This document shows, one piece after another, positions 8,131 to 16,211 of a DNA stretch of 41,187 nucleotides; the stretch's first letter is position 1, and every line of letters starts with the position of its first letter. Source of the stretch: Candidatus Hydrogenedentota bacterium (GTDB lineage: Bacteria; Hydrogenedentota; Hydrogenedentia; Hydrogenedentales; SLHB01). The notes beneath the pieces are model-generated. The model was not told the DNA's origin. It saw only the letters and a list, made by a program, of their open reading frames with translations, and did no database searches. A program made the translations under genes and the position numbers. The stretch spans positions 16,456 through 57,642 of the forward strand of contig JACRLJ010000017.1 of assembly GCA_016215105.1 (NCBI GenBank), in the 5' to 3' direction.

Positions 8131-11100
8131 ATGAAATGGCTAACTTGGTCGAAGACCGTTGTCTTCGCCGTCCTTTCAATCATCATCGTCGCGGCCCTCC
8201 GTCAGACTGCCTGGGCTGATGACGAGCGCCTTTCGGATGCGCCACAGTCCGTCCAAGGTGGCTGGAACTACACGCGCTGGCTGGAGGAGGCGCGTACGTT
8301 TGCGGAAACGCTCATGCAGACTGCGCCGGATCGCTACGGCGCTCGTAACACGCCGCTTTGGGTCGCGGCCATTGACCCTGACACGGGCGGTCTCGTCGAA
8401 AAGAAGCCGCCGAATTGGCAGAGCTACTGGGATGCCGAAGACTATGTGATGACCGCCCAGGGCTGTAACTTGTACCGCGACATGCCTACTGTGGCCGGCT
8501 TCTACGATTTGTCGCGCATTGCCGACACCACACGGTACCGTGACGCGGCGGACGACTATCTTCGTTTCTGGCTGCGCGAATGTCCCAGCCCGGCGACGGG
8601 TCTGTTTCCGTGGGGCGAGCACATGTCGTACAACTGCGTGCGCGACACGTTGAACGCCACGCGCCACGAGATGGAGTACAACCTTCCGGAATGGGAACTG
8701 CTGTGGAAACTCAATCCCGGCGCCGTGCAACGCGAGATTGAGGCCATCTACCGCATTCATATTTGGGATAAAGACAAGTTCCTCTACGATCGTCACGGCA
8801 ATTACTACACCGGCGAATTCGACCCCCTGCCGGTTCGCGGAACTTACATCAAGCACTCCGGTCTGTACACCCACAGTTTCCTTTTCCTTTACACGAAGAC
8901 GGGCGACGCCAAGCATCTCGAGTGGGCGCGCAAGATGTCGGACTTGTACTGGCAGTATCGCCATCCGAAAACGAATCTTATTCCGGGCTACGTTTCATCC
9001 AGTGGCGGCTCGGGAAATTGCGACATGCAACCCCTGCTTGCGTACTACCTTCTTGAAGCGGTGAAGCGGTATCCCGATCCGTACATTCGCGAGCGGGCGA
9101 CCGGAATGCTTGACGCCTTCCTGAAGTACGGGTTCAAGAGCGAAACGGGGGAGTTTGCCGGCGAACTCGTTCCGGCGACCGGGGCCGTGACGAAGTGGAG
9201 CACGACGACCTGGGGAGCGGGGGAGAGCGCGGGCTATTACGGCGCCATGGCCTGCTGGGACGCGTATGAACTCACCAAAGACGAAAGATATTTGAAAGTC
9301 CTCGAAGCGCGTCTGAAGAACACGGCAAATACGCCGCTTTCGGACAAGATTACGCCCGTAGTGGCTGGCGGCTGGCTGAAGCTCTATGTCCGCGCCTACC
9401 GCGCGACCCGCGACGATACGTATGTCGCGTACGCGCGGCGCTTGGCCGAATGGTCTCGCGAGCATCTCACCAAGCGCGGGCTGATTATCGAGTCGGCCTC
9501 GGGTTATGTCTACCTCAACTACAGCCGGCCGGGTGAACTGATGCAGGCGTGGCTTGAACTGTACGAGGCCGAGCGCGAACGCCCGGTCCATTGGCTGGCG
9601 CCGGAATCCGTCGCGCTGAATCAGGGCGCCTTGGCGGTATTGGCCCAAGGAGACTCCCTTCCAGATACGCTCAGCCTAGTGTGGCAGTTCCAGGATGGGA
9701 AGAAGGGCGCAGCAAACGCCTCGCGTGTCGGCGGACAATTTTTATTCTCTGTGCCCGTGCTCGCGGACGCCGCGCAGGGTCCGATGTCGCTAATGTTTGT
9801 CGAGCCATCGACGCAGAAGACCTTGGACAAGGGCACGGTGTTGGTCGCGGACAATCCGAAGGGTCCCAGTATTTCGGAAATTCGTTTCCCGGCGTATGTG
9901 GATCGCGCGGCGCCGCTCGAGGGCGATGTGAAGGTCGTGGACGCGTCGGGCGTTGGCGACGTGAAATGCGCATACGCGTTCGACCGTGATCACGCCGGGA
10001 CCACGCCGTGCCGGAAGGACGAGAAGGAATCTTCGCTGTATCACTTCACGATTCCCGCGGCGGGTGAGGTGGCCACGAGTGAACTCAGTTTCCGCATCGA
10101 AGCGCAAGGTAATCCGAAGTGGCCGGTTGTTGCGAAGTCCGCCGAACAAAGGGCGGCCGTGGCGACCGGCGCGGCGCTGAAGTTGAGCGCCAAGGTGGGC
10201 GAATCCGCGACTCTTGCTGCGAGCGGCGACATCGAAGCCGAGGCCGTCGTCAAACCGGCGCGTCTATTGGAGAACGGAATTCTTCGTGTTGAACGCATTC
10301 CGGTCAACCTGCACGCTGAAAAGCGCGGTTTACCGCAAGAGGCTTTGCCAGGGGTCGTAGAGATCACGCCGGACGATGTGTTGCGCGCGGCGGGTGGAGA
10401 ACTTGCAGTGCGTCTCAAGTACGATCCCAAGCAGGCGGAAGCCATTCTTCCTTCGACACTCACCGCGTATCGTCTGCAAGGGGACGCGTGGCAGAAGGTT
10501 GCCGGCACTTCGGTGGACGCCTCGCTACACGCGTTGAGTATTCCGTGCGCTGAGGGCGGCGCATTCGTGATTGGAGGCATTCCACGGCTTGCGGCGCGGC
10601 GGACGTTCAATGGCGCCCTGCTCAGTTGTCCCGCCGCGGCGCGGATCTCGAAGGATGGAACACTCGCCATCATCCTCGATACACGGAATCCGGACGGCGT
10701 GCTCTACGCCTTGAACGCCAAGGCGGAAACGCTGTGGACCTATGACGCGGGCGGCGCACAACCGTTCCCGGCGGTCGCGGATCTGGATGGGGACGGTCTC
10801 GACGAAATCGCGGTGGGCGGCGCCGCGCTTTCGTTGTTGGGCCACGACGGCAAGGTCTTGTGGAAAGCCGATTTGCCTGGCGCCAGCTCGCCGGTTATTG
10901 GCGACCTTCGCGGTGACGGGCATCAGTGCGTCGTCGCGGCTACCAGCGAGGGAACTGTCGCGGCTTTTTCTGATCAAGGTCAGCCGCTTTGGCGCGTCAA
11001 TGACCTGTGCAGTCATCTCAAGATTCCCGCGCTCGGACATTTAGGTGCGGATAAGAAATTGTCGGTCGTGGCGGGCGGTGACGATCATGTAGTGGCCATC

Positions 11101-11769
11101 TCCGCGGACGGAAAGACACTGTGGGATGCGCGCGTCGAAGGCGCGGTCTTGTATGCGCCTGCGTTGGGTGACTTGGACGGAGATGGGCGCGACGATGTCG
11201 TGGTGTTCTCGCGCAACGACACCAAAGGCGCGCTTACCGCGGTGGGCAGCGACGGCCATGTCCTGTGGTCCGCCCAAGTCTCGCGGGAGTCTGACTGGTG
11301 TCCCGTCATCGCCGATCTCGACGGAACGGATGAACCACGCATCGTCGCGCAGGCGCCCGATCCAAAGAAACTGCTGGTCTTCGACCGCAAAGGCGCGCTC
11401 GTGCGCGAGATCAATACGACCGGACGGCTCTTGCAGACTCCGGTTCCGCTCGATCTCGATGGCGATGGAAAACTGGACCTGCTGTTGGACAGCGATTTGA
11501 GCTATCGCATGTGGGCGTTGGGCAATGACGGCGCGCCGCTGTGGTCGTACACTCCGCACAGCCTGACCTTGCCCGGCGCCAAGATCAAAGGCGGCGGCTC
11601 GCTCCTGGTGGCGGACGTGGACGGCGATGGACGCCTCGAAGTCGTCGGCGGCGATGACGAAACCTGGCTGAACATCGTTCGCACCGAAACTCCGTGCAAA
11701 CCGTGGGCAGTTGTATCCGGACAGTTCCACGGCGACAGCCGCCACACTGGCAACTATATGAAGCGGTAA
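8131..11769 (+). CDS. large secreted protein: predicted alpha-barrel carbohydrate-active domain plus FG-GAP/VCBS repeats
   Basis: 1212 residues. The ATG at 8131 has GAGG eight bases upstream. A cleavable signal peptide (about 1-29, ending TAWADD) directs secretion. Residues about 40-480 are rich in Trp and Tyr, with repeated helix pairs such as YWDAEDYVMTAQGCNLYRDM and HSGLYTHSFLFLYTKTGDA. This resembles (alpha/alpha)6-barrel glycosidases or lyases, but I cannot name a family. A beta-rich middle follows. From about residue 840 there are repeats with calcium-binding-like loops (DLDGDGLDEIAVGG, DLDGDGRDDVVVFS, DLDGDGKLDLLLDS, DVDGDGRLEVVGG), typical of FG-GAP/VCBS propellers. It probably works outside the cytoplasm on a polysaccharide. 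The domain fold assignment is inference. Confidence 0.75.
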   Translation: MKWLTWSKTVVFAVLSIIIVAALRQTAWADDERLSDAPQSVQGGWNYTRWLEEARTFAETLMQTAPDRYGARNTPLWVAAIDPDTGGLVEKKPPNWQSYWDAEDYVMTAQGCNLYRDMPTVAGFYDLSRIADTTRYRDAADDYLRFWLRECPSPATGLFPWGEHMSYNCVRDTLNATRHEMEYNLPEWELLWKLNPGAVQREIEAIYRIHIWDKDKFLYDRHGNYYTGEFDPLPVRGTYIKHSGLYTHSFLFLYTKTGDAKHLEWARKMSDLYWQYRHPKTNLIPGYVSSSGGSGNCDMQPLLAYYLLEAVKRYPDPYIRERATGMLDAFLKYGFKSETGEFAGELVPATGAVTKWSTTTWGAGESAGYYGAMACWDAYELTKDERYLKVLEARLKNTANTPLSDKITPVVAGGWLKLYVRAYRATRDDTYVAYARRLAEWSREHLTKRGLIIESASGYVYLNYSRPGELMQAWLELYEAERERPVHWLAPESVALNQGALAVLAQGDSLPDTLSLVWQFQDGKKGAANASRVGGQFLFSVPVLADAAQGPMSLMFVEPSTQKTLDKGTVLVADNPKGPSISEIRFPAYVDRAAPLEGDVKVVDASGVGDVKCAYAFDRDHAGTTPCRKDEKESSLYHFTIPAAGEVATSELSFRIEAQGNPKWPVVAKSAEQRAAVATGAALKLSAKVGESATLAASGDIEAEAVVKPARLLENGILRVERIPVNLHAEKRGLPQEALPGVVEITPDDVLRAAGGELAVRLKYDPKQAEAILPSTLTAYRLQGDAWQKVAGTSVDASLHALSIPCAEGGAFVIGGIPRLAARRTFNGALLSCPAAARISKDGTLAIILDTRNPDGVLYALNAKAETLWTYDAGGAQPFPAVADLDGDGLDEIAVGGAALSLLGHDGKVLWKADLPGASSPVIGDLRGDGHQCVVAATSEGTVAAFSDQGQPLWRVNDLCSHLKIPALGHLGADKKLSVVAGGDDHVVAISADGKTLWDARVEGAVLYAPALGDLDGDGRDDVVVFSRNDTKGALTAVGSDGHVLWSAQVSRESDWCPVIADLDGTDEPRIVAQAPDPKKLLVFDRKGALVREINTTGRLLQTPVPLDLDGDGKLDLLLDSDLSYRMWALGNDGAPLWSYTPHSLTLPGAKIKGGGSLLVADVDGDGRLEVVGGDDETWLNIVRTETPCKPWAVVSGQFHGDSRHTGNYMKR

Positions 11770-11800
11770 GAGCGACGCAAGTCGTCTCGACGAGGTGTTC

Positions 11801-12424
11801 GTGAAACTGCGTGAAAGCGGAATGCCCGATGAGGCCTACTGGGAAACTCTCTTCGATGTCGACCTGATTCTCGCCCGTCTGGGAATTGACGACGCGCTGC
11901 GGGATGTCGTCGAACTGGGCTGCGGCTATGGGACCTTCACCATTCCCGTGGCGCGGCGTATCCGCGGGGTCATGCGGACCGTAGACATTGACTCGGTCAT
12001 GGTGGCGAGGACCGCCCGCCGGGCCGAGGACGCCGGGCTTACCAATGTCGTCTGCAACGTTGCGGATGTATTCTCCGACGGATTTGGTGTTGAGCCGCGA
12101 TCACAGGACGGATGCCTGCTCTTCAATATCCTCCACTGCGAAGAGCCGGTGCGGCTCCTTAGCGAAGCGGCGCGCGTGGTTCGCCCAGGGGGATCCATCT
12201 TTGTTATTCACTGGCGCACGGACATTCCCACGCCGCGCGGTCCCAGTACGGACATCCGCCCCAAGCCCGAAAGCATCATCCATTGGGCGGAGCAGACCGG
12301 AATGCTGGCAAATAGCGGCGGCGCTCTCGACCTGCCACCCTGGCACTATGGGCTACGATTCTCCCGTGTGAGTTCGCCTGCGCCGCGGAATCATTGGCCC
12401 ATTCCTCCAAGTGGCGCCGAGTAG
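11801..12424 (+). CDS. class I SAM-dependent methyltransferase
   Basis: About 207 residues. The SAM-binding motif I is VVELGCGYGTFTIPVA, followed by an acidic residue in VDIDS and a post-motif PGGSIFVIHW. This is a Rossmann-type methyltransferase acting on an unknown substrate. The GTG at 11801 is preferred because GAGG lies five bases upstream; a GTG at 11795 would add two residues but overlaps that site. It starts about 30 bases after the secreted protein gene and could be co-transcribed with it. Confidence 0.8.
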   Translation: MKLRESGMPDEAYWETLFDVDLILARLGIDDALRDVVELGCGYGTFTIPVARRIRGVMRTVDIDSVMVARTARRAEDAGLTNVVCNVADVFSDGFGVEPRSQDGCLLFNILHCEEPVRLLSEAARVVRPGGSIFVIHWRTDIPTPRGPSTDIRPKPESIIHWAEQTGMLANSGGALDLPPWHYGLRFSRVSSPAPRNHWPIPPSGAE

Positions 12425-12612
12425 CGCCGGTCTTGCCAAGAGCGGCATCTGTGCTTGGCGAGATTGACGCGCGAGCGGTTGCATTGGTTGGGACGCCGCG
12501 TTTGGCAAACGCTGCGCTACTCGAAGCGCGGTGACTATTACCTTGACTCTGCTGCGCGGCTGGTGTTGAATAGCGGTAGCGGTCGTTTTGCGTTGGAGCG
12601 GGAGGAGATATC

Positions 12613-13557
12613 ATGCAGGCGCTGGTGTTTGACGGTGAACTACGTCTTGCCGATGTGCCCACGCCTCGCCCGGAGAAGGACGAAGCCCTGGTCCGCGTCT
12701 TGTCCGCCGGGGTCTGCAATACCGATCTCGAGATCCTCAAGGGCTACATGGGTTTCAAAGGCATACCCGGTCACGAGTTTGTCGGTATTGTGGAAGAGTG
12801 CGCCAACGAGCACCTGCGGGGCAAGCGAGTGGTGGGGGAGATCAACTGCGTCTGCCATCGTTGCGAATACTGCCAGCTCGAAATGCCTCACCATTGTCTG
12901 AACCGTTCGGTGTTGGGCATCCAGAACCGGAACGGCGCCTTTGCGGAATACTTGACTCTTCCCGAGGAGAATCTTCACCTGGCGCCGCCGTCGGTGCGGG
13001 ATGACGTCGCAGTGTTCACGGAACCTGTTGCGGCGGCGTTCCGCATTACAGAGCAGCTCACGATTACCGCGAGCGACCGGGTCATTGTGCTCGGGGACGG
13101 CAAACTCGGGCAGCTTGCCGCGCAAGTCATGTGGCTGTACACGAAACAGGTGACGTGCGTCGGACACCACGCGTGGAAGCTTGAACTACTCAAGAATCTT
13201 AATATAGGCACGGCCCTTAGCACCGACCCGGTTGAATCGGGAGTGGATATCGTGGTCGAGGCCACTGGCTCGTACGAGGGGCTTCGCCGCGCGCTCGAAC
13301 TCGTGCGCCCGGAGGGCACCGTTATCCTGAAGACTACGGTCGCGCAACCGACGGCGCTCGAACTCAGCATGCCCGTGATCAATGAAGTGCGCATCGTGGG
13401 ATCCCGTTGCGGCCCCTTCCGTCCGGCCCTCGAGGCGCTGGCGCTGGGCAACGTCGAAGTGCGTCCCATGATCACCGAAACGTACCCGCTGAAGGACGGT
13501 GTGTTCGCGTTACACCGCGCCGGTGAAGACGTGATGAAGGTTGTAATACACGTGTGA
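12613..13557 (+). CDS. zinc-dependent medium-chain alcohol dehydrogenase
   Basis: 314 residues, slightly short for the family. It should oxidise an alcohol or polyol with NAD(P). The catalytic zinc ligands are seen in AGVCNTD and PGHEFVG. The structural zinc lobe has NCVCHRCEYCQLEMPHHC with its Cys cluster. The nucleotide fold has VLGDGKLGQLAAQ. The ATG is set by GGAGG seven bases upstream. It begins a set of three genes in the same direction with an isomerase/epimerase and a Gfo/Idh/MocA-like protein, which suggests a sugar or polyol pathway. The exact substrate cannot be read from the sequence. The gap 12425-12612 before it shows nothing else. Confidence 0.88.
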   Translation: MQALVFDGELRLADVPTPRPEKDEALVRVLSAGVCNTDLEILKGYMGFKGIPGHEFVGIVEECANEHLRGKRVVGEINCVCHRCEYCQLEMPHHCLNRSVLGIQNRNGAFAEYLTLPEENLHLAPPSVRDDVAVFTEPVAAAFRITEQLTITASDRVIVLGDGKLGQLAAQVMWLYTKQVTCVGHHAWKLELLKNLNIGTALSTDPVESGVDIVVEATGSYEGLRRALELVRPEGTVILKTTVAQPTALELSMPVINEVRIVGSRCGPFRPALEALALGNVEVRPMITETYPLKDGVFALHRAGEDVMKVVIHV

Positions 13558-13588
13558 GAGCGATTAGGATACCGCGCATTTCCTGAGG

Positions 13589-13617
13589 CAATTGACAGTT
13601 GATAAGTGATAATTGAC
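13589..13617. repeat. AT-rich intergenic tract with degenerate direct repeats
   Basis: The tract carries repeated motifs CAATTGACAGTTGATA and GATAATTGAC in otherwise GC-rich DNA, between the alcohol dehydrogenase and isomerase genes. It resembles the short AT-rich tract at 4755-4788 in style, not in sequence. Confidence 0.4.
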
Positions 13618-13674
13618 GCGAATTCGACCGCGTACAAATACCGCTAACGAAGCAACGCTACGAGGAGAACAGTG

Positions 13675-14505
13675 ATGCAAGTTGGAATGTTGACCGCGCC
13701 GTTTGGGAACGAATCCCTGGAAACGGTGCTCGATTTCGCAGAGGACGCCGGTATCCCATGCCTGGAGATTATCGCGGGCCCCGGTAGCAAGCATATCGAT
13801 CCCTCCAAGTTGACACCCGCCGCCGCGGGCAAGATTCTCGACGCGGTGCGGGAACGCGGACTGAACATTTCGAGTCTCGCGTATTACGCCAACACCACCG
13901 ACCCGAAGAATCACAAACAGATTCAAGAGCACGCGAAACGCACCATCGACGCGGCGTCGCTCCTGGGCGTGCCCACGGTGTGCATGCTTGCGGGTATGCC
14001 CGTGCCCGGCCTGACCAAGCACGAGACCATCAAGAAGGTCTGTCCCAAGGTCTTTAAGCCGATTCTGACCCACGCCCGCAGGAAGAAGATCAATATCGCG
14101 CTCGAGAATTGGTTTGAGACCAATCTCCAGGGTATCGACACCTTCGAGCATCTGTTCGAGGCCATTCCGGACGACAATTTCGGGCTCAATTACGACCCGT
14201 CCCATCTGTATCACCAGGAATGCGACCACCTCGTGCTGGTTTCGATGTTCGCGAAGCGCATCTTCCACACCCACGCCAAGGACACCCTCGTGAACAAGGC
14301 GAAGCGCGCCCAGGTCGGCATCTATGGCGGCGGGTGGTGGCGCTACGTCATTCCCGGCTTTGGAAACATCAACTGGGGCGAGTACATCTCGCACCTCCGC
14401 CAGAACGGCTACGACGGTGTGCTCAGCATCGAGCACGAAGACGGCACTCAGACGCGCGAAGACGGCTTCCGCCGGGGCGCCTGGTACCTCGAACAGTTCT
14501 GTTAA
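13675..14505 (+). CDS. sugar phosphate isomerase/epimerase family TIM-barrel protein
   Basis: 276 residues. The ATG at 13675 is chosen because GAGGAG lies seven bases upstream; a GTG at 13672 is less well spaced. Xylose-isomerase-like TIM barrel signs are LEIIAGPGSKHIDPSK, NIALENWF (metal-ligand Glu), NYDPSHLYHQECD (Asp/His ligands), HTHAKDT and the C-terminal SIEHEDG. These residues would bind a divalent metal for isomerising or epimerising a sugar or keto-sugar. It lies between a zinc dehydrogenase and an oxidoreductase, with only 11 bases to the next gene, so the three probably form one pathway. Confidence 0.88.
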   Translation: MQVGMLTAPFGNESLETVLDFAEDAGIPCLEIIAGPGSKHIDPSKLTPAAAGKILDAVRERGLNISSLAYYANTTDPKNHKQIQEHAKRTIDAASLLGVPTVCMLAGMPVPGLTKHETIKKVCPKVFKPILTHARRKKINIALENWFETNLQGIDTFEHLFEAIPDDNFGLNYDPSHLYHQECDHLVLVSMFAKRIFHTHAKDTLVNKAKRAQVGIYGGGWWRYVIPGFGNINWGEYISHLRQNGYDGVLSIEHEDGTQTREDGFRRGAWYLEQFC

Positions 14506-14516
14506 GGCGCGAGACG

Positions 14517-15425
14517 ATGATTACCGTAGGCGCGATCGACATCGATACGTCGCATCCCAAGGCGTTTGCGCCGTTCATGAAGGCCAGTGGCCGGGCTCGG
14601 TACACGGGGGTCTATAACTCCGGATTCCGGAGCGACGCCTACGTCGCCAAGTTCATGGAAGAACACGAGGTCCCGAAGCGTTACGACAGCCTGGATGACC
14701 TGGCGCGAAACGTCGATATAGGCTTCATCCATAGCTGCAATTGGGACAAGCATATCAGCCTTGCCAAGCCGTTTGTGGACGCCGGAAAGCCGGTATTCAT
14801 CGACAAGCCGATCGTGGGGTCTTTGCGCGATTGTATGCAGTTGCTCGAGTGGGAAAAGGCCGGGGCTGTCGTCCTGGGAAGTTCCTCGGTGCGCTATGCC
14901 CGCGAGATCCAGGCCTTTATGGCCAAACCGCTCGACGAACGCGGCGCGATTCTGTCCATCTTCGGGACTTCTGGCGTGGACGAATTCAATTACGGCGTTC
15001 ACGTCGTGGAGGGGATAGGCGGTTTCCTTCCTGGTGGGGCTTTTTCCGTTCAGTGCGTACAAATCGGCGCCGTCGAACAATACCACGTGACCTATCGGAC
15101 CGGGGAGACCGCGCTGTACCAATTGCACACTGGAGCTTGGCTTCCCTTCGTCTTCTGCGTGACGACCACGAAGAACGTGTTTTCGCTTCCGGTTGACGCG
15201 GGTGGCTTATATGCGGCGCTCCTCGATCGGATATTTGATTTTATGGAGTCTGGGGCTCCCCTGGCTTCCACGGCGTCGCTTATTGAGTCCGTAAAGATCT
15301 GTCTCGCTGGGAAGACCAGCCGGGAACGGGGAAATGCGGTGATCAAGCTTGAAGACCTTCGTCTTGATGACCCCGGTTACGATGGCGCCGCATTTGAACG
15401 CGGCTATGCGATACAGAACGCCTGA
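14517..15425 (+). CDS. Gfo/Idh/MocA-like oxidoreductase (cytoplasmic)
   Basis: 302 residues, starting 11 bases after the isomerase stop. The ATG opens MITVGAIDIDTSHPKAF with no signal peptide. The nucleotide part reads VDIGFIHSCNWDKHISLA, and the EKP-type motif is FIDKPIVG, which keeps the Lys. The protein is shorter than most members, and its C-terminal domain is less typical (FGTSGVDEFNYGVHVVEG). The family does NAD(P)-linked redox on sugars. It closes the three-gene set from 12613. A longer reading from 14220 would run through the isomerase gene in another frame and is not supported. Confidence 0.8.
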   Translation: MITVGAIDIDTSHPKAFAPFMKASGRARYTGVYNSGFRSDAYVAKFMEEHEVPKRYDSLDDLARNVDIGFIHSCNWDKHISLAKPFVDAGKPVFIDKPIVGSLRDCMQLLEWEKAGAVVLGSSSVRYAREIQAFMAKPLDERGAILSIFGTSGVDEFNYGVHVVEGIGGFLPGGAFSVQCVQIGAVEQYHVTYRTGETALYQLHTGAWLPFVFCVTTTKNVFSLPVDAGGLYAALLDRIFDFMESGAPLASTASLIESVKICLAGKTSRERGNAVIKLEDLRLDDPGYDGAAFERGYAIQNA

Positions 15426-15815
15426 ACCGGCATTTTGTGAGCTATATATTACGTTATCGGCCTCACATGTCTTGTTTGTGAGACATTTTCTGGTGCCATA
15501 ATGGGATGTAGCTGTCTGGAATACGGGCAAAGAACGAATAGTTCGGATAATTGTATTGCTATTTGGAGCGAGTTCGCTTCGCAAGCGTTGGCGTATAGTT
15601 GAACCAAGTATGGGCTCAGTGAATGCGTTCTGAGCTGGCGGCGTCTAGTATATAGAGCGGACTTGGATTCCCGAGGCGTCTGGAATTCTTGACCGGGATG
15701 GTATCGAGTTTAGTTTATCGCAGTATACGCAGTTGTGCTGCGTAGCAGGACGTGATAGTATGGAATCTGCTCGTGAGAGGTTATGGCACTATGAGTAGGC
15801 GGTACAAGGTATCCA
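15426..15815. other. 390-bp intergenic region
   Basis: More AT-rich than the flanking genes. No convincing coding frame. CTCACA and TGTGAG arms near 15462-15483 could form a weak hairpin after the oxidoreductase gene. Two promoter-like pairs point rightward: TTGACC-N16-TAGTTT (15689-15716) and TTGTGC-N17-TAGTAT (15733-15761). Confidence 0.5.
15733..15761 (+). promoter_or_regulatory. possible promoter of the AAA+/FHA gene set
   Basis: TTGTGC (15733-15738), a 17-base spacer and TAGTAT (15756-15761), about 55 bases before the start of the 104-residue gene. A second pair lies just upstream (15689-15716). Both are imperfect matches. Confidence 0.35.
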
Positions 15816-16130
15816 ATGTGTAGTCGAATAGAGCGTGCGGTGCGCACTGAAGTCAGTCGTCACAAGGTGGCGCTATCGAAAGAAAGTGGACGTAACGTTA
15901 CTGATTCGGAAGCGCGGGCGGACTGGGAAACAAGGCACGGGGAAGAGTGGCGGGCTGACTACCAGGCGCAGATGCTAGCGCTTCAGCGCGAGGAAATGCT
16001 TAAGTACAAGTGGATCGAGTCGGAAAAGGCGCAGCGTGACCTTGGCCGGGACGCAATCCTGGATTGGATCAACAAGTACGCGGCCCATTGGCGCGCTTGG
16101 TATGAAGCCGAGTCCGATTTGAGAACATGA
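15816..16130 (+). CDS. small charged Trp-rich protein, unknown function
   Basis: 104 residues. The ATG has AAGGT five bases upstream. The protein is strongly charged and probably all-helical, with no signal or membrane segment. Trp/Tyr-rich motifs stand out: DWETRHGEEWRADYQ and ILDWINKYAAHWRAWYE. I do not recognise a family. It lies about 80 bases before the AAA+ ATPase gene on the same strand and may belong to that module. Confidence 0.6.
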   Translation: MCSRIERAVRTEVSRHKVALSKESGRNVTDSEARADWETRHGEEWRADYQAQMLALQREEMLKYKWIESEKAQRDLGRDAILDWINKYAAHWRAWYEAESDLRT

Positions 16131-16211
16131 CGCACGCAGGGGGGCAAACCTTTTTCCGCGTCCCTGTAGTTCTACTTGCGTATGTGGGAAAACCGTCTGG
16201 CGGGAGGGCGC

